Below are positions 11,423 to 22,180 of a DNA stretch of 64,000 bases, piece after piece. Within the stretch, counting starts at the first letter, position 1; each line of letters opens with the position of its first letter. Origin of the DNA: Cephalopachus bancanus (taxonomy: Eukaryota; Chordata; Mammalia; Primates; Tarsiidae); assembly GCA_027257055.1 (NCBI GenBank), contig JAPVLO010000182.1:806001-870000 (forward strand), in the 5' to 3' direction. The position numbers and the translations under genes were made by a program. The notes beneath the pieces are model-generated. The model was not told the origin of the DNA, made no database searches, and saw nothing but the letters and a program-made list of their open reading frames with translations.

Positions 11423-12234
11423 TCACTGAGTCTTTGTCTTCAGGGTCTCTGGGTGCTGGCGCACCAGGGAACGCATCCACTGTATGGTGCTCTGCTTGGC
11501 TTCCTCCCAGCTGAAGAGTGGCTCGTACCCCAGATCTCGCTGAGCTTTCTTGTAGGAGAAGGTGAACGTGCTGTTCACCAGCGTCACCAGTTGGCGGTTG
11601 AAGGGGGGTGCATACTTGTAAATCGGACTCAGCAGAAAGCTCACCACCTCCAGCAGGAAGGCAATCCAGTACGTCAGCGATAAAGGCAGGTACAGTCTGT
11701 AGTCAGGGCAGAAGCCCCACTCTTGGCACAGGGTGCAGTTGAAGCTATCGTAGCTCTGGTGAGGGGTGTCGTCGGAGATGTAGTAGAACTGTCCTCGGAC
11801 GCTTGGCGCCTTCTTGGCGTCCCGCAGGGCCCTCAAGGCTAGAATGTGGGCCCAGGCCACGTTGCCCACATAGACTGGGTTGGCTACGGAGTACCTGCCG
11901 TTGCTTGTCAGGACCCCGTTGTTGTCCAGGGCCTCACTAATAAGGGTAGCAAGGAATGGACTTCCTTCCCCGTAGATATACATGGGCCTTAAGGCGCATG
12001 TAGACAACGTGCCGCCATGTTTAAGCGTCTGCCCGTTAGCCGCCAGCACGGCCTTCTCGGCAAGCATCTTGCTGTATGGGTATGGCGCGAGCCACGTGTT
12101 TTCGAGCTGCAGGTCTTCGTGGCCGTCCTGGATGATCTCTGTGTAGGAGTTGGGCCCGGCTACCTCCAGGGTGCTGGTGTGGATGAAGATGGGCACACTC
12201 GCCTGGACACAGGCCTCCAACAGGAGCTGAGTAC
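11423..12234 (-). CDS. HSD3B1/HSD3B2: HSD3B coding exon 4 (last), residues 103-372
   Basis: The minus-strand acceptor is CAG followed by GTACTCAG; the exon supplies the last two bases of Gly103 and runs to TGA at 11423-11425. It contains the catalytic YPYSK, the [12 protein letters not shown] block, the C-terminal hydrophobic segment and the family end LKTKTQ. It holds most of the steroid-binding half of the protein. Confidence 0.96.
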
Positions 12235-15200
12235 CTGCCCGTGGGAGGCACGCCATCGGTGTCAAAATAACACCAAGGGCCGATCACATCCAAGGTTTGT
12301 GTCTACTGCCCACGCCCCACCCCAAGTGCAGCGGTTATTACAGATCCAGACTACATAATTCTGTGTCTCTGACTGAGATCTGACAATGCTACGGCCATAG
12401 GAAAAACACAAAAATGAAAGAGAGGCTGATGTTTGGGTTCTGGAGAGCAAGAATTTATCGTCTTTTGAGTCTCATGGATGTGTGTGCGTGTGTGTGTGTG
12501 TGCGTGTGCGTGTGCGTGTGTGTGTGTGTGTGTGCGCGTGTGTGTGTGCGTGTGTGTGTGCGTGTGTGTGCATATGTGTGTGTGTGTGTGTGTATACTTT
12601 AATTTTGGAAAAAGATATAGGTTGATCACTTTATATGTTGCCAAGAAAGGATATTTAAACGTTACCATTTGTCATCCTCACCATTTTGGTAAAGACAGGC
12701 CACTTAAAATGTTAAAAATCAGGAGGCCATACTCTCAGGATATGGGCAGTCCTTGTCCTTAGCCAAAAAAGGACAGTTGAAGAATTCACATCATACACAC
12801 ACATGCAAAGTTGTATCTAGGCAATGTACACTCGCAATGTACGCTTTCCGTTCATTTCACATTCCCTCTTGTTGGGAGCTGTCAAGAGCAGGAATTATGA
12901 GAAAGGGACCAAACACTAAAAACTGGCGTACTCTTAGTCTCCTCTTTGCCGTGTGGGGATGGCTAGGATTGTGGCTAAATAGAGACTGAGAAAGATGTTT
13001 TTTGGGAGATGGCCCTGGAGACCCAGCAGCAATCAGGTGCTTTAGAAAAGGAGTCTCCGAGTGACGTGAATTTGGAGGGCCAGGCGCGGGGCACAGGTGG
13101 GCCGGGGTGGAGGGGCTGTGGTGCTGGAGAGACTGGCCTCCGAGGACCAGAGGGGGGATACTGGGCGACACACTTGCTGAAGCTAGTGTGTCTGGATTTA
13201 AAGTAGATTGGAAACCCACAATTCAGAAAGCGCCACCGAGCATTTAAGGAATGAAGATCCAAGGAGGGTATACCTGGGACACCTGGCTAGAAACTGCTTT
13301 TTAATAGTAGACCCGGTTGGGTGTGGTGGCTCAAGCCTGTAATCCCAGCACTTTGGGGGGTTGAGGCTAGAGGATTGCCTGAGCCCAGGAGTTCGAGACT
13401 AGCCTGGGCAACTTGGCGAGTTCTGGTCTCTACAATAAGTGAAAAAGTTAGCTGGGCATGGTAGCGCATGCCTGTAGTTCCGGCTGCCTGGAAGGCTGAG
13501 GCGGAAGGATCGCCGGAGCCCAGCAGGTGGACCCTGGGGTGGCCGTGAGTGTGCCACTACACTCCAGCCTGGGCAACAGAATTAAACTCCGACTCCAAAA
13601 AAAAATAGTAGCCAGGCTCAGTGGCTCAGCCTGTAATAATCCCGCGCCTTTGGGAGGCTGAGGTGAGTGAATTGCCTGAGGCCGCGGGTTCGAGACCCGC
13701 CTGGGCAACTTGGCGAGACCTCATCTCTACAATAAGAATCAAAAATCAGCGGGGCGTGGTAGCACGCGCCTGTAGTTCCTGCTACTTGGAAGGCTGAGGT
13801 GGAAGGATCACCGGAGCCCAGCAGGTCGAGGCTGCGGTGGCTGGGAGCGGCCACTGCACTCCAGTCTGGGTGATGGAGTGAGACTCCAACTCAAAAAAAA
13901 GAAAAAAAAAGTAGACCCAGTGGTGAGCTGAAGAGCTGGCATTATGGATAGTCGGAAACCATTGTTGTTAGGAAAATATTGTGGGAAGGCATGTGCTGGT
14001 TAATTCTGTCCTTGCAGATTTCTGTGAGCCAGTTTTGCCAGTTATCTCAAGAGGATTCCTTCTCTGAGATGGCCAGAAGGGCTCTGGGCCTTATCAACCA
14101 GCACACAGGTTTCACAAGATAACTCAGGATGCACCTGTGAGGCCTGGTTCTGGCCTAGGGGAGGCGGGGGTAGCTGGACAGCAAGAGCGTGATGTCAGAG
14201 CTCAGCTGACCCTTGATGAGGGCAGCAGTAGAGAGAGCTTCCTTGGCTTTCGGAGTCACACACGTGTGAACTTAAATTCTAGTACTCCTTTTTAATAGCT
14301 GCGGGGCCTTGGGAAAGTTACGGCTCTTTCTCAGACCGAGTTTCCTAATCGAAGAAAGGAGGATTCTTGTGACGTCTCGGACTCCCTTAGTGGGTGCCAA
14401 GCACGGGCCCTGGGCACAGAGCACAGCGGGACCCAGCGGTGGGGCTTCTCCCCGCTTCCTGATTCTATTTTCTGATCCCCACTCCTCCCCGGGCTGCTAT
14501 ACCTTTCAGATTGACGTCCATTATGGTCTCTCTGCGAGTGATGTTCACGACGTCAATGATGCTGGCGGTGTGGATGACGGCCGAGACGTCCTGGCAGGCT
14601 CTTTTCAGGCACCGTTCATCCAGGATGTCTCCTTCCAGCAGCACCACCTTGATCTTGTTCGGGGGCTCTGTGCAAACACAAGTCAGCATGCGTGGGAAGG
14701 TTTTCTGGATCTGGCTAGGAGGTTTCCTGATAAAGGTACCGTTTGCCCAGGTCTTCAAGGCCAGTCGGTGGGGGGGGAGGGGGGAGGGGGGGACAAGTCA
14801 ACAAGGCACCGAGTTCAGCAGGCGCGGCGTTTGTTGGGAAAGCACAAACATCCGTTTGCTCTTGTTTCATTCCAGAAAAAGCAACCAAACAGTGAGGGTA
14901 GCAGGTGTGCCTGGAACATGAAGATGGTTGAGGAGCGTCAAGGGAAGTTCACAGAGTAGGAGGATTACGGAGAGCTGGATGTAAGAGGAAAGCATTTGGA
15001 TTTAATTCCGTTGGGCATGAGGAATCACGCATGGATTCGGAGTAAGAAGAGACGCAGAAGGAGAGTGCTGTTGGAGGCTTTTCTTGGCTTCGGGATAGGA
15101 AACGGACCGGTCCGTGGGGACATGGGGGAAGGTGCGGTGATCAAGATGTTGACTGGGATTTCTGTGCCAAAGTTCAGAGGGCCAGGGCAGGGCCACCTGT

Positions 15201-18033
15201 AGTCAGAGCAGAGGAGGAGAGAGACACGCAAGACGTGGCAGGTTTGACAGGTCCTGGTGCTTGTTGGATCTGGGCTTAGAGGAAGAGGAGAGGACAGAGG
15301 CGGCTCGAGAGTTTCTCGCTTGGGCAGCCAGGAGGAGAGAGGCGCTCTTAACAGGGAATCTGGGACGGACCCAGTGATGAACGTAACTGAAGACGCTCTT
15401 ATCAAATGTCACCAGAAGCAGATGCCGATGCTGAGCACGTCAGCCACCGACGGACTCCCGTCCCAGCCACCTGCCGAGGGTGGTGGATACGGCACCCACG
15501 TCCTCAGGCCGCCCTGAAATCCACAGAAAGTGACCCTGTCGGTCCAGTTGCCGCTTCAAATGAACCCACAAGCGGAACGCCGTGCTACGCCGAGTTTGGC
15601 TCCAGACACCGCACGTGTCTGTGCTCTCCACGTTGCACACAACGCTCACGCCTTGCTCACTTCCTTTCCTGGCTGCCTCACGACAGGCATTCCGACTCCC
15701 CCGGACAGAGAACGCGGAGGCTCGGAGAGGTAAGGGGGCACACCCAAGGTCACACCTCTAGGGAAAGGTCACACCCGCCCTGCTGCCTCCAAGCCTTGTT
15801 TTTCCCCCTGTCCCCGGGTGAAGGTCTGGCTGTTTGGAATCCACTCTTCTGAGGCAGAGGAAGGACAGGAAGTCCGTGGAAATGAAACCGGCAGTGAAGG
15901 CCAAAGAACCACAGAGAGAAAAACTCGGAGTGAAAAATTCAGGGCTGGAGAAGTTCCTTCCCGGGGGACAAGCAGGAAGCCCCTGCCAGGTTTTGCCCAC
16001 CTCCAGCCCCTTCCCATCGTCAGGCGACCAGAAGGTCCTGGAGGGGGCGTGGGAGGCTGGGAGGAGACCCCAGGGAAGAAGGCGGGCCGAGCCTGAGGGT
16101 CTGAGGGTGGAATCCTCTCTGATTGGGTTTCCGCCTCCGGCCTCCCTCCTCCCTTCCCCTGCTTCTCCTTGCTGCTGACTTTGGACGGGCTCGGAGGAAC
16201 GGCTGCGTGAAGGCAGAAGTCCCAAGCCAAGAGAAGAAGATGCTCAGCCTATGGGTCTGCAGGGGTCTCGAGAGACCAGCAAGGGACACTGGGTGTTGTG
16301 CTGACGGAGCCCGAGCTCCCTTCTCCAAGGCTCGGCGCACGTGGCAAGGGTTGCCTGTCCAGTGAATATGCAGTTGCTTTTCTGGTGTGAGCTGGGTGGA
16401 GGGAAGGCAGAGAAGCTCCGAGATAAACTCCCAGTTAGGAGAACAGACACTGAGGCAGACCGCCTGGATTCCCGTCCTGCTCGCCATAGTCTAGCTGTGG
16501 GACCTGGAACAAGTTAATTAACCTCGCTGGGCCTCTCTGGTCATCTGTCAAGAAGAAGGCTAGCAATATTCCCTGGCTCACAGCGTTGCCACTTTGAATC
16601 AATGCAGGGAAAGGATTTAGTGGCGTGTCTGGCCAGAAAGCGTTCTCTCTTACTGCCTTTGTACAGGCCCCTGCCCACCCCTTCTATCTCCTGAATTTTC
16701 ACCAGAGGAGAACCACTCCTGTAGGTCGAGCACTGCTCTTTCCTGGTTTCAGATGTTGGACTGCGAATACCACTGAGATGCAAGGGTTGCAAACATTTAA
16801 GACTGTTTTAGTATTTGTTGACCAAGGAAACCATCTGTGTGGGCAGGGCAGGGCCCTCTGGACAGCTCAGGCCTGCGTGTCGACACCCGTTCCCCGTGCC
16901 CTGGGTCGGAGGTGGGTGGAGGACGGGGAATGGGTTTGGGGCACGCCGGGAGGCAACCGAGAGACACTGACAACTCACTTTGCCAAGCCTCAGGCCTTGC
17001 GCCCGGCGACGGGGCCCCCGGGACAGGCTCGAGTCTGAGCTCTGCTACACAGGAGTCAGACGACCCGGCCCTCTGGGCTTCGGGACTGGATGGGCTCATT
17101 GTCCAGATGGGTGTGACGCCTTTCCTACCTTCCTCGCAGGGCTATTTTGAGAATCTGAGGAGGAAGCAGGTCGGAAAATACACTCCAAGTTCAACTTTTG
17201 CCTTTGCGCAGGGGCTGCGACAGCCAATTCTGCACCCGTTTTCTTTGTAGTCATGCACAGAAGAGACGCTCTCACCCTCTCTTTCTCCTCCTCTCGCCAA
17301 CTTTCCTCTCACTCTCTGTCTCTCTTTCTGCCCCATCCTTTCGTTCTTTCTCTCTCATCCTCTCTCCTTCTCTCTCCTTCTCCGTCTCGTTCCTCTCTCA
17401 TCTTCTCTCTCTCCCTCACGCACACACACATGCATCTTGACCTCGACTTCCTCTTACTTCACCTCCAGTCGCGACGCCAAGTGGGCCATAACACCAAAGG
17501 AACCAAACCCAACCCAGGGCAGCCAAGAGGGTGGGGACTCGCTGGGGAGGCCTCCAGGTTAACGGCGCTGGCAGGTACTGCACAGCGGTGGCCGGGACGG
17601 AGCCTTCAGAACCTCAGAGAGCGGTCGACGCGGAAGAGACCGGGTGAGAGGGGCCTGGAGGCGGGGGTGGCTGTCTTTCCGTTCCCGGGTCAGGGGCGGA
17701 ATCCGGTCTCGCCACGCTCCGTCCGGTCTCTTTTATGCAGCGCCATTGGACATTATTTCCTTTCCGGTGATTTTAGATGCGGGGCTGCCCTTGACTTGGC
17801 TACAGCCTTTCGCAGCGTGCCCGCCTTCTCCTCCGCACACCCACGCAGGCTCTAAGAAGGAGCCACACACGCACGACTCCAGGTCACTTACTGGAGAATT
17901 CCTCCTTCAGCTCCGGCCTGAAGAACTTGTCCAGGGCCCTGATCTCCTCCAGCTCCTTCTCCTTCATCAGCAGGCGAACGATCCTCTGACCCAGAAACCC
18001 TCCTGCTCCCGTCACAAGGCAGCTCCACCCCAT
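11423..18033 (-). CDS. HSD3B1/HSD3B2: 3-beta-hydroxysteroid dehydrogenase/delta5-4 isomerase gene, three coding exons, 372 aa
   Basis: Coding parts are 17892-18033, 14503-14667 and 11423-12234 (142+165+812 = 1119 bases), which join in frame to 372 residues. The enzyme oxidises the 3-beta-hydroxyl of delta5 steroids with NAD+ and isomerises the double bond (pregnenolone to progesterone, DHEA to androstenedione), bound to ER and mitochondrial membranes. Seen: Rossmann motif TGAGGFLG (residues 8-15), acidic D35 at the end of strand beta2, catalytic YPYSK (Y154, K158), and a hydrophobic segment at about 286-306. The start MGWSC without an extra Thr, and the 372 length, match human HSD3B2 rather than HSD3B1 (373). 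The human pair probably arose by later duplication, so this is best treated as co-orthologous to both. All splice sites are GT/AG and no stop or frameshift is seen. The position usually Ser before the E-V-A-G motif is Thr124. Confidence 0.95.
12477..12594. repeat. TG/CG-rich microsatellite
   Basis: Alternating purine-pyrimidine TG with CG interruptions, 240 bases upstream of HSD3B exon 4 on the transcribed strand. Confidence 0.95.
13315..13604 (+). repeat. Alu, first of a same-site pair
   Basis: Full dimer preceded by aatagtagaccc and followed, after its tail, by atagtag. Confidence 0.9.
13612..13908 (+). repeat. Alu, second of a same-site pair
   Basis: Full dimer inserted into the duplication left by the first Alu; it is followed by gtagaccca. 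Confidence 0.9.
14503..14667 (-). CDS. HSD3B1/HSD3B2: HSD3B coding exon 3, residues 48-102
   Basis: 165 bases between a TTTGCACAG acceptor and a G-GTATAG donor; the length equals my recollection of the human exon. It encodes the LEGDILDE and [10 protein letters not shown] blocks typical of 3-beta-HSD. Phases 1 and 1 match the neighbouring exons. Confidence 0.95.
16450..16600 (+). repeat. MIR
   Basis: Contains gctgtgggacctggaacaag, then ctcgctgggcctctctggtc, the MIR core order. Confidence 0.65.
17270..17425. repeat. Pyrimidine-rich (TCTC) tract
   Basis: Almost pure CT on the plus strand within HSD3B intron 2. Confidence 0.85.
17892..18033 (-). CDS. HSD3B1/HSD3B2: HSD3B first coding exon (exon 2), residues 1-47
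   Basis: Starts at ATG 18033-18031 ([12 protein letters not shown]) and ends at a strong donor, TCCA followed by GTAAGT. It encodes the NAD-binding beta-alpha-beta start. The exon probably begins in the 5'UTR at 18112, after a CTCTCCAG acceptor, giving 221 bases in all. Confidence 0.95.
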
Positions 18034-18253
18034 CACGGCCGCTCACAGGCGACAGAAAACACTCGCGGGGAGCCGGAAGATGCTGGGAAGCAGATCTGGT
18101 TACGGGGTGACTCTGGAGAGGACCAAAGAGAGGGGCCAGCCGGTCATGGGTGCGCAAAATACCTTTGGTTCCCTCCACCCCCTCTTGTGGGCCGAAATTC
18201 CACATCCCCCCAACGGCCAGGAGTCACTGAAAGACAGTGGAAAAGCTCTCACC

Positions 18254-18298
18254 TCTTAGATCGTGAGACGCCGGATGGAAGAGCCGGAGTGCCGGTCA
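18254..18298 (-). other. HSD3B1/HSD3B2: HSD3B non-coding exon 1 (predicted)
   Basis: On the minus strand a donor AG-GTGAGAG lies at 18253/18252. It is separated by a 140-base intron from the exon 2 acceptor and preceded by a TATA box. The short first exon and very short first intron match the known human HSD3B layout. The transcription start near 18298 is inferred from TATA spacing, and the left boundary may be 18253. Confidence 0.65.
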
Positions 18299-18324
18299 CC
18301 TTGGCTTCGAAGGCGGGACTGGAG

Positions 18325-18365
18325 TTTTATATGTTGTGGCCTCTGGCTCAGCCTCCTTATCTTGA
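18325..18365 (-). promoter_or_regulatory. HSD3B1/HSD3B2: HSD3B core promoter: TATA box and SF-1-like site
   Basis: Minus-strand TATAAAA lies at 18331-18325, about 27 bases upstream of the predicted start. Minus-strand TCAAGATAA lies at 18365-18357, about 60-68 bases upstream of the start. Human HSD3B2 has an SF-1 element TCAAGGTAA at about the same distance (recalled). One base differs here and the change creates an AGATAA GATA-type core. Confidence 0.6.
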
Positions 18366-18709
18366 GCTCTTGCTACATCCTTATTGCTCACTCCTTTTTC
18401 CAAGATCCCTTCTCTCAAAATAGTGGTGACCTTTTAAATTATATCTTGCATTCCTCCCAGGCACAGGAAGAGACAGCGTGTTTCAAGGCACAGTGAGATA
18501 AAGTCTCTTGGTTTTAGCCTCGAAGACACTGGGCTGCTGTCTAGGAGTCACCATTTGGGACCTTAAACTCGACTGGGAGAAATCTCAAAGTGCAATATGA
18601 ACTTGGGCCTCGTGCAACAAATAACATCTGGAGGGAGAATTCACTTTCACCTATGGGCTCCTCTCTCAGAGCGTCATTTGAAATGTTGCCAAGTTTAGAA
18701 ATGGGTGAC

Positions 18710-18832
18710 CAGGCACGGTGGCTCATGCCTGTAATTCCAGCACTCTGGGAGGCTGAGGTAGGAGGAGCCTTTGAGACCAGCAGTTGGAGACCAGACTGGA
18801 ACTGGGTCATAGTGAGACCCTGTCTGGAAAAA
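18710..18832 (+). repeat. Free left Alu monomer (FLAM-like)
   Basis: A single left-arm monomer starting ccaggcacggtggctcatgc, followed directly by an A-rich (GAAA) tail. Confidence 0.75.
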
Positions 18833-18897
18833 AGAAAGAAAGAAAGAATGAAAGAAGGAAAGAAAAAGAAAGAAAAAAGGAAAGAAAGAAAGGGGAA
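18830..18897. repeat. (GAAA)n-type tract
   Basis: Imperfect GAAA/GGAA units that grew from the monomer's poly(A) tail. Confidence 0.85.
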
Positions 18898-19298
18898 AAA
18901 TGCATTTACAACGGTGGCAGCTTCAATCACTTAAGTTTTGCGGGAAGCTGACTTTCTTTCCCGCTCTGTATATCCAAAACCCCCATTAGGATTTCCCACC
19001 GGAGAACACTGGGCTCCCGGAGGAAGAGCGTCATTGAAGGGAAGCTACCTAGTGACAGCCACTTAGCTACGTGGCCTGTACCACAAGAGTAAGGATTTGT
19101 AGTTGCATGCCAGGGTGGCTTTTACTGTGGCTGTTTGCAATCAGCCCACATTTGGGTTGCACAACTCTTGAAAATTCCCAAACTGGAGATGCTGCAAATA
19201 CTTCTGAAGCCCAGGTCCCTATGCCATGTCATAAGCTCCCCAAGACAATGTCTTTCCTCCACTTTTAAAAACGGGTGTAATTTACACGCCCCAGATTT

Positions 19299-19598
19299 GA
19301 CGGGGCATGGTAGCTCATGCCTGTAATCCCAGCATTTTGGGAGCTTGAAGAGGAGGGATCCCGTGAGGCCCGAAGTTGGAGACCAGCCTGGACATCATAG
19401 GGATACCATGTCTCTGTGTCCCTAAAAAAAAAATTAACGAGCTGTGATGGCATGCACCCATAGTTCCAGCTACTCAGGAGGCTGAGGCGGAAGGATCTCC
19501 TGAGCTCAGGAGGTTGAGCCTGCAGTGGGCTGTGATCGTGCCTCTGCACTCCAACCTGGGTGACAGAGTGAGAACTCGACTCAAAAATAAATAAATAA
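19299..19598 (+). repeat. AluJ-like element
   Basis: Full dimer with the older right arm (tgcagtgggctgtgatcgtg) and an AATA-type tail. Confidence 0.88.
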
Positions 19599-19879
19599 GT
19601 AGCCCAGATTTTAAGTGTTTAGATCAAGAAACCTTCCCTGTAATATACCCCTATGTAAACACCACCCCAAAGAAGACCATTTCCTTCACCCCAGAAAGTT
19701 CTTTCCTGCCTATTTCCAGTCAATTTTCTGTCCCCTTCTCCATCTACCCACAGGCACTGCTTTCTGATTTTTATTCCCATTTTATTCCTATATATTTCTC
19801 CTTTTTCTTCTAAGATCTCTATGGTTCTGGATATATACTTAAATATACAATTGGTCTGAGATTAAGTTTTGTGGGTAGA

Positions 19880-20420
19880 GTACAAACAAATTGACTGTGA
19901 ATTGTATCTGTTGTTTGTCCATTTTTCCATTTCATTAGTTTCTCTTATTTTTATTATTGACTTCTGTTTATTTACTTTGGGTTTAATTTACTCTTCCTTT
20001 TCAAGGTTCTATGGTAAAAGCCCAGGTAATTGTTTTTACCCTTTTTCTCACTGACTATAAGCATTTTAAGCTATAAGTCTCTTTATAAGCACTATTAGCT
20101 GCACCCAAAATTTTGATGTATTGAGTTATCATAATTCAAGTAATGATATTTAACACTTTTCCTTGCCATTTCCCAGTGTTATACAGAAATATATTGCTTG
20201 CTTTCTAAAATTGGGGATTTTCTAGATATCTTATTGCTATTGATTACCAATTTGATACTATGGTGGCCAGAGCATATATTCTGCATGATTTTGGTTTCTG
20301 GTCCAGCACGTGGTCTGTGTTGGTGAACTTGCCATATGCACTTGAAAAGAACGCTTCCTGCACTTTTGGGAGTGATGCTCTACAGATGAAAGGGTTTGAC
20401 ACCCCACGCTGGGTCTCTTC
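19880..20420 (-). mobile_element. Old L1 fragment, ORF2 region
   Basis: Reverse complement of mammalian L1 ORF2: ggggattttctagatatctt and acttgccatatgcacttg lie in the expected order. Stops everywhere. Confidence 0.6.
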
Positions 20421-20877
20421 CTCGCCCTGCATTGTCGACATTCTCTTTTCACTGGGCACCAGACTACTAGTGATTCAAACACACTACACATTTACTTAGG
20501 CAAGGTGGACCCTGTGTACTGAGTTGTAGCAGCTCGTTCTCTGAAGCTAAAGTGCTAGCTACGGGCCTCTGGTCTTGCTGACACCTGCGGAGTCCTGAAG
20601 CCATCCAGGTGCATCTTACACCTTTGCCTGCTGTAGTGAATGCTGGAGGGCACCCAGATCCTTCCAGGACTGGGGTGTTCATTCCTTCAGTGGTTGCCAG
20701 TGCCAGAGGCTCATGGATGTCACTTAGCATCTCTCTAAGTATTGCCTACAGCCAGAAAGTCAATAAAATAGGAGTTTGGAGTCTCTGAGTAGAGCCAAGA
20801 AACATGAACCCTAAATAAAGTGAGAGAAAACAAAGAGCAAGGCAAATGGGTGCCATCGCGTCTTCCTTTCTTTCTTT
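20421..20877. other. Unassigned intergenic stretch
   Basis: Lies between two L1 fragments; nothing recognised. Confidence 0.4.
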
Positions 20878-22180
20878 TCCACAGCTTTACTTAGGTATGA
20901 TTTACATGTCATAACATTCACCTGTCTTAAGTATCAGTTATTTTTAGTCAAATTTTGGCCTTGTGGGATCATCATCACAACTCTGTTTCGGAACATTTCT
21001 TTTCCTCCCCCAAGATCCCTTGGGCCATTAGCCACCCCTCCTTATTCCCAGTCCCCGGTTCTAGGCAGCCCATAATTGACTTTCTGACTCTCCGGACTGG
21101 CCTTTTCTGGACGTCATGTAAATGGAATCATACAATATGTGGCCTTTTGTATCGGGCTACTTTCACTTTGCAGAATATACTTCTGAGTTTCATCTATATT
21201 GTGGCACAGAAGGGTGTCTCATTCCTTTCAAGTTAAGAATGCTATTGCTTTGTATGGACGTGTCACATTTGTTTATCCATTCACCAGTTGATAGATATTT
21301 GGAGTGCCTCCGTTGTTTGGACAGAATAGTGGTTTGGACAGAATAGTAGATAAAGCTGCTTTGAATATTTACATGCAAGTGTTTGTGTGGACGTATGTTT
21401 TCATTTCTCTTAGGTAGATAGCTAGGAGTGAAATTGCTGGGTTACATGGTAAAATTTATCTTTAACTTTTTAAGAAACCACCAAACAGTTTTCCAAAGTG
21501 GCTGCATGCTCCCTCAGCAGTCTTTGAGAATTTCAGCTTTTCCACATACTAGTGGGTAAGAATTGGTGGTCTCATTGTGGTTTTGATTTGGATTTCCCTG
21601 CTGACTAGTGAGGTTGAACATCTTTTCATGTGCTTACTGGCCACTCCGATGTCTTTTTGGTAAAATGTCTATTCAAATATTTTTTTCCCATTTTTAAATT
21701 GAGTTACTCACTTCTTCTTGTTGAGTCGTAAGAGTGTTTTATAGTCTTCATACAAGCCCTTGGTCAGATATGTGATCTAAAAATATTTTTCTCAGACTAT
21801 GGCTTATCTTTTCATTTTCTTAATGACATCTTTTGAAGTGTAAACATATTTAATTGTGGTGAAATCCTACTTTTAATTTTTTTCCTTTCACCAGGAAAGC
21901 GAGGGTTTTGGCCCAACCCAAAGTCATAAAGATTTTTATTTATGCTTTTTTCTAAGAAGTGTATAGTTTAGCCCTTACATTTAGGCCTGTGATCCATTTT
22001 GAGAGAATTTCTGCCTATGAGTCAGTTAATAATCTAAATTCATATGGTCAATTGATTTTGGCAAAAGGAAGTTCAATGGAAATAAAGGATAGTCCTTTAA
22101 ACAAATGATATTGGAACATGACATATTGGATCAGGACATGCTATATAAAGCAATGCCCCTCTGGGTTACCACTAATTGAC
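20878..22180 (-). mobile_element. L1M-type fragment with inverted 5' end
   Basis: 20878-22030 reads as the L1M 3' region in reverse (tacaatatgtggccttttgt, aattgctgggttacatggta). From about 22050 the match switches to plus-strand L1 (aattgattttggcaaaagga), as in a 5' inversion. Confidence 0.7.

Larger units (their letters stand above)
12235..14502 (-). other. HSD3B1/HSD3B2: HSD3B intron 3
   Basis: A 2.27-kb intron with a TG-rich microsatellite (12477-12594) and two same-orientation Alus at one site (13315-13908). A MIR-like stretch at about 14250-14400 (plus strand) has a loss-of-consensus match to the MIR core. No other coding signal was seen. Confidence 0.85.
14668..17891 (-). other. HSD3B1/HSD3B2: HSD3B intron 2
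   Basis: A 3.2-kb intron with no Alu, unusual in this Alu-rich window. It holds a MIR-like stretch (16450-16600) and a pyrimidine-rich TCTC tract (17270-17425). The reading frames seen here have no recognisable family and look like chance frames in GC-rich DNA. Confidence 0.8.

Noticed and set aside
12240..12265. In-frame ATG upstream of HSD3B exon 4
   Set aside because: It is intronic; the splice acceptor CAG at 12237-12235 and the human exon border show that the exon begins at 12234.
14309..14959. 216-codon plus-strand frame over HSD3B exon 3
   Set aside because: It is the antisense shadow of the exon.
17253..17855. 200-codon frame in HSD3B intron 2
   Set aside because: Driven by the TCTC tract (Ser/Leu-rich); opposite sense to the gene and no homology.
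18541..18930. Frame with a hydrophobic Phe-rich stretch
   Set aside because: It comes from the TTTC side of a GAAA tract next to an Alu monomer.
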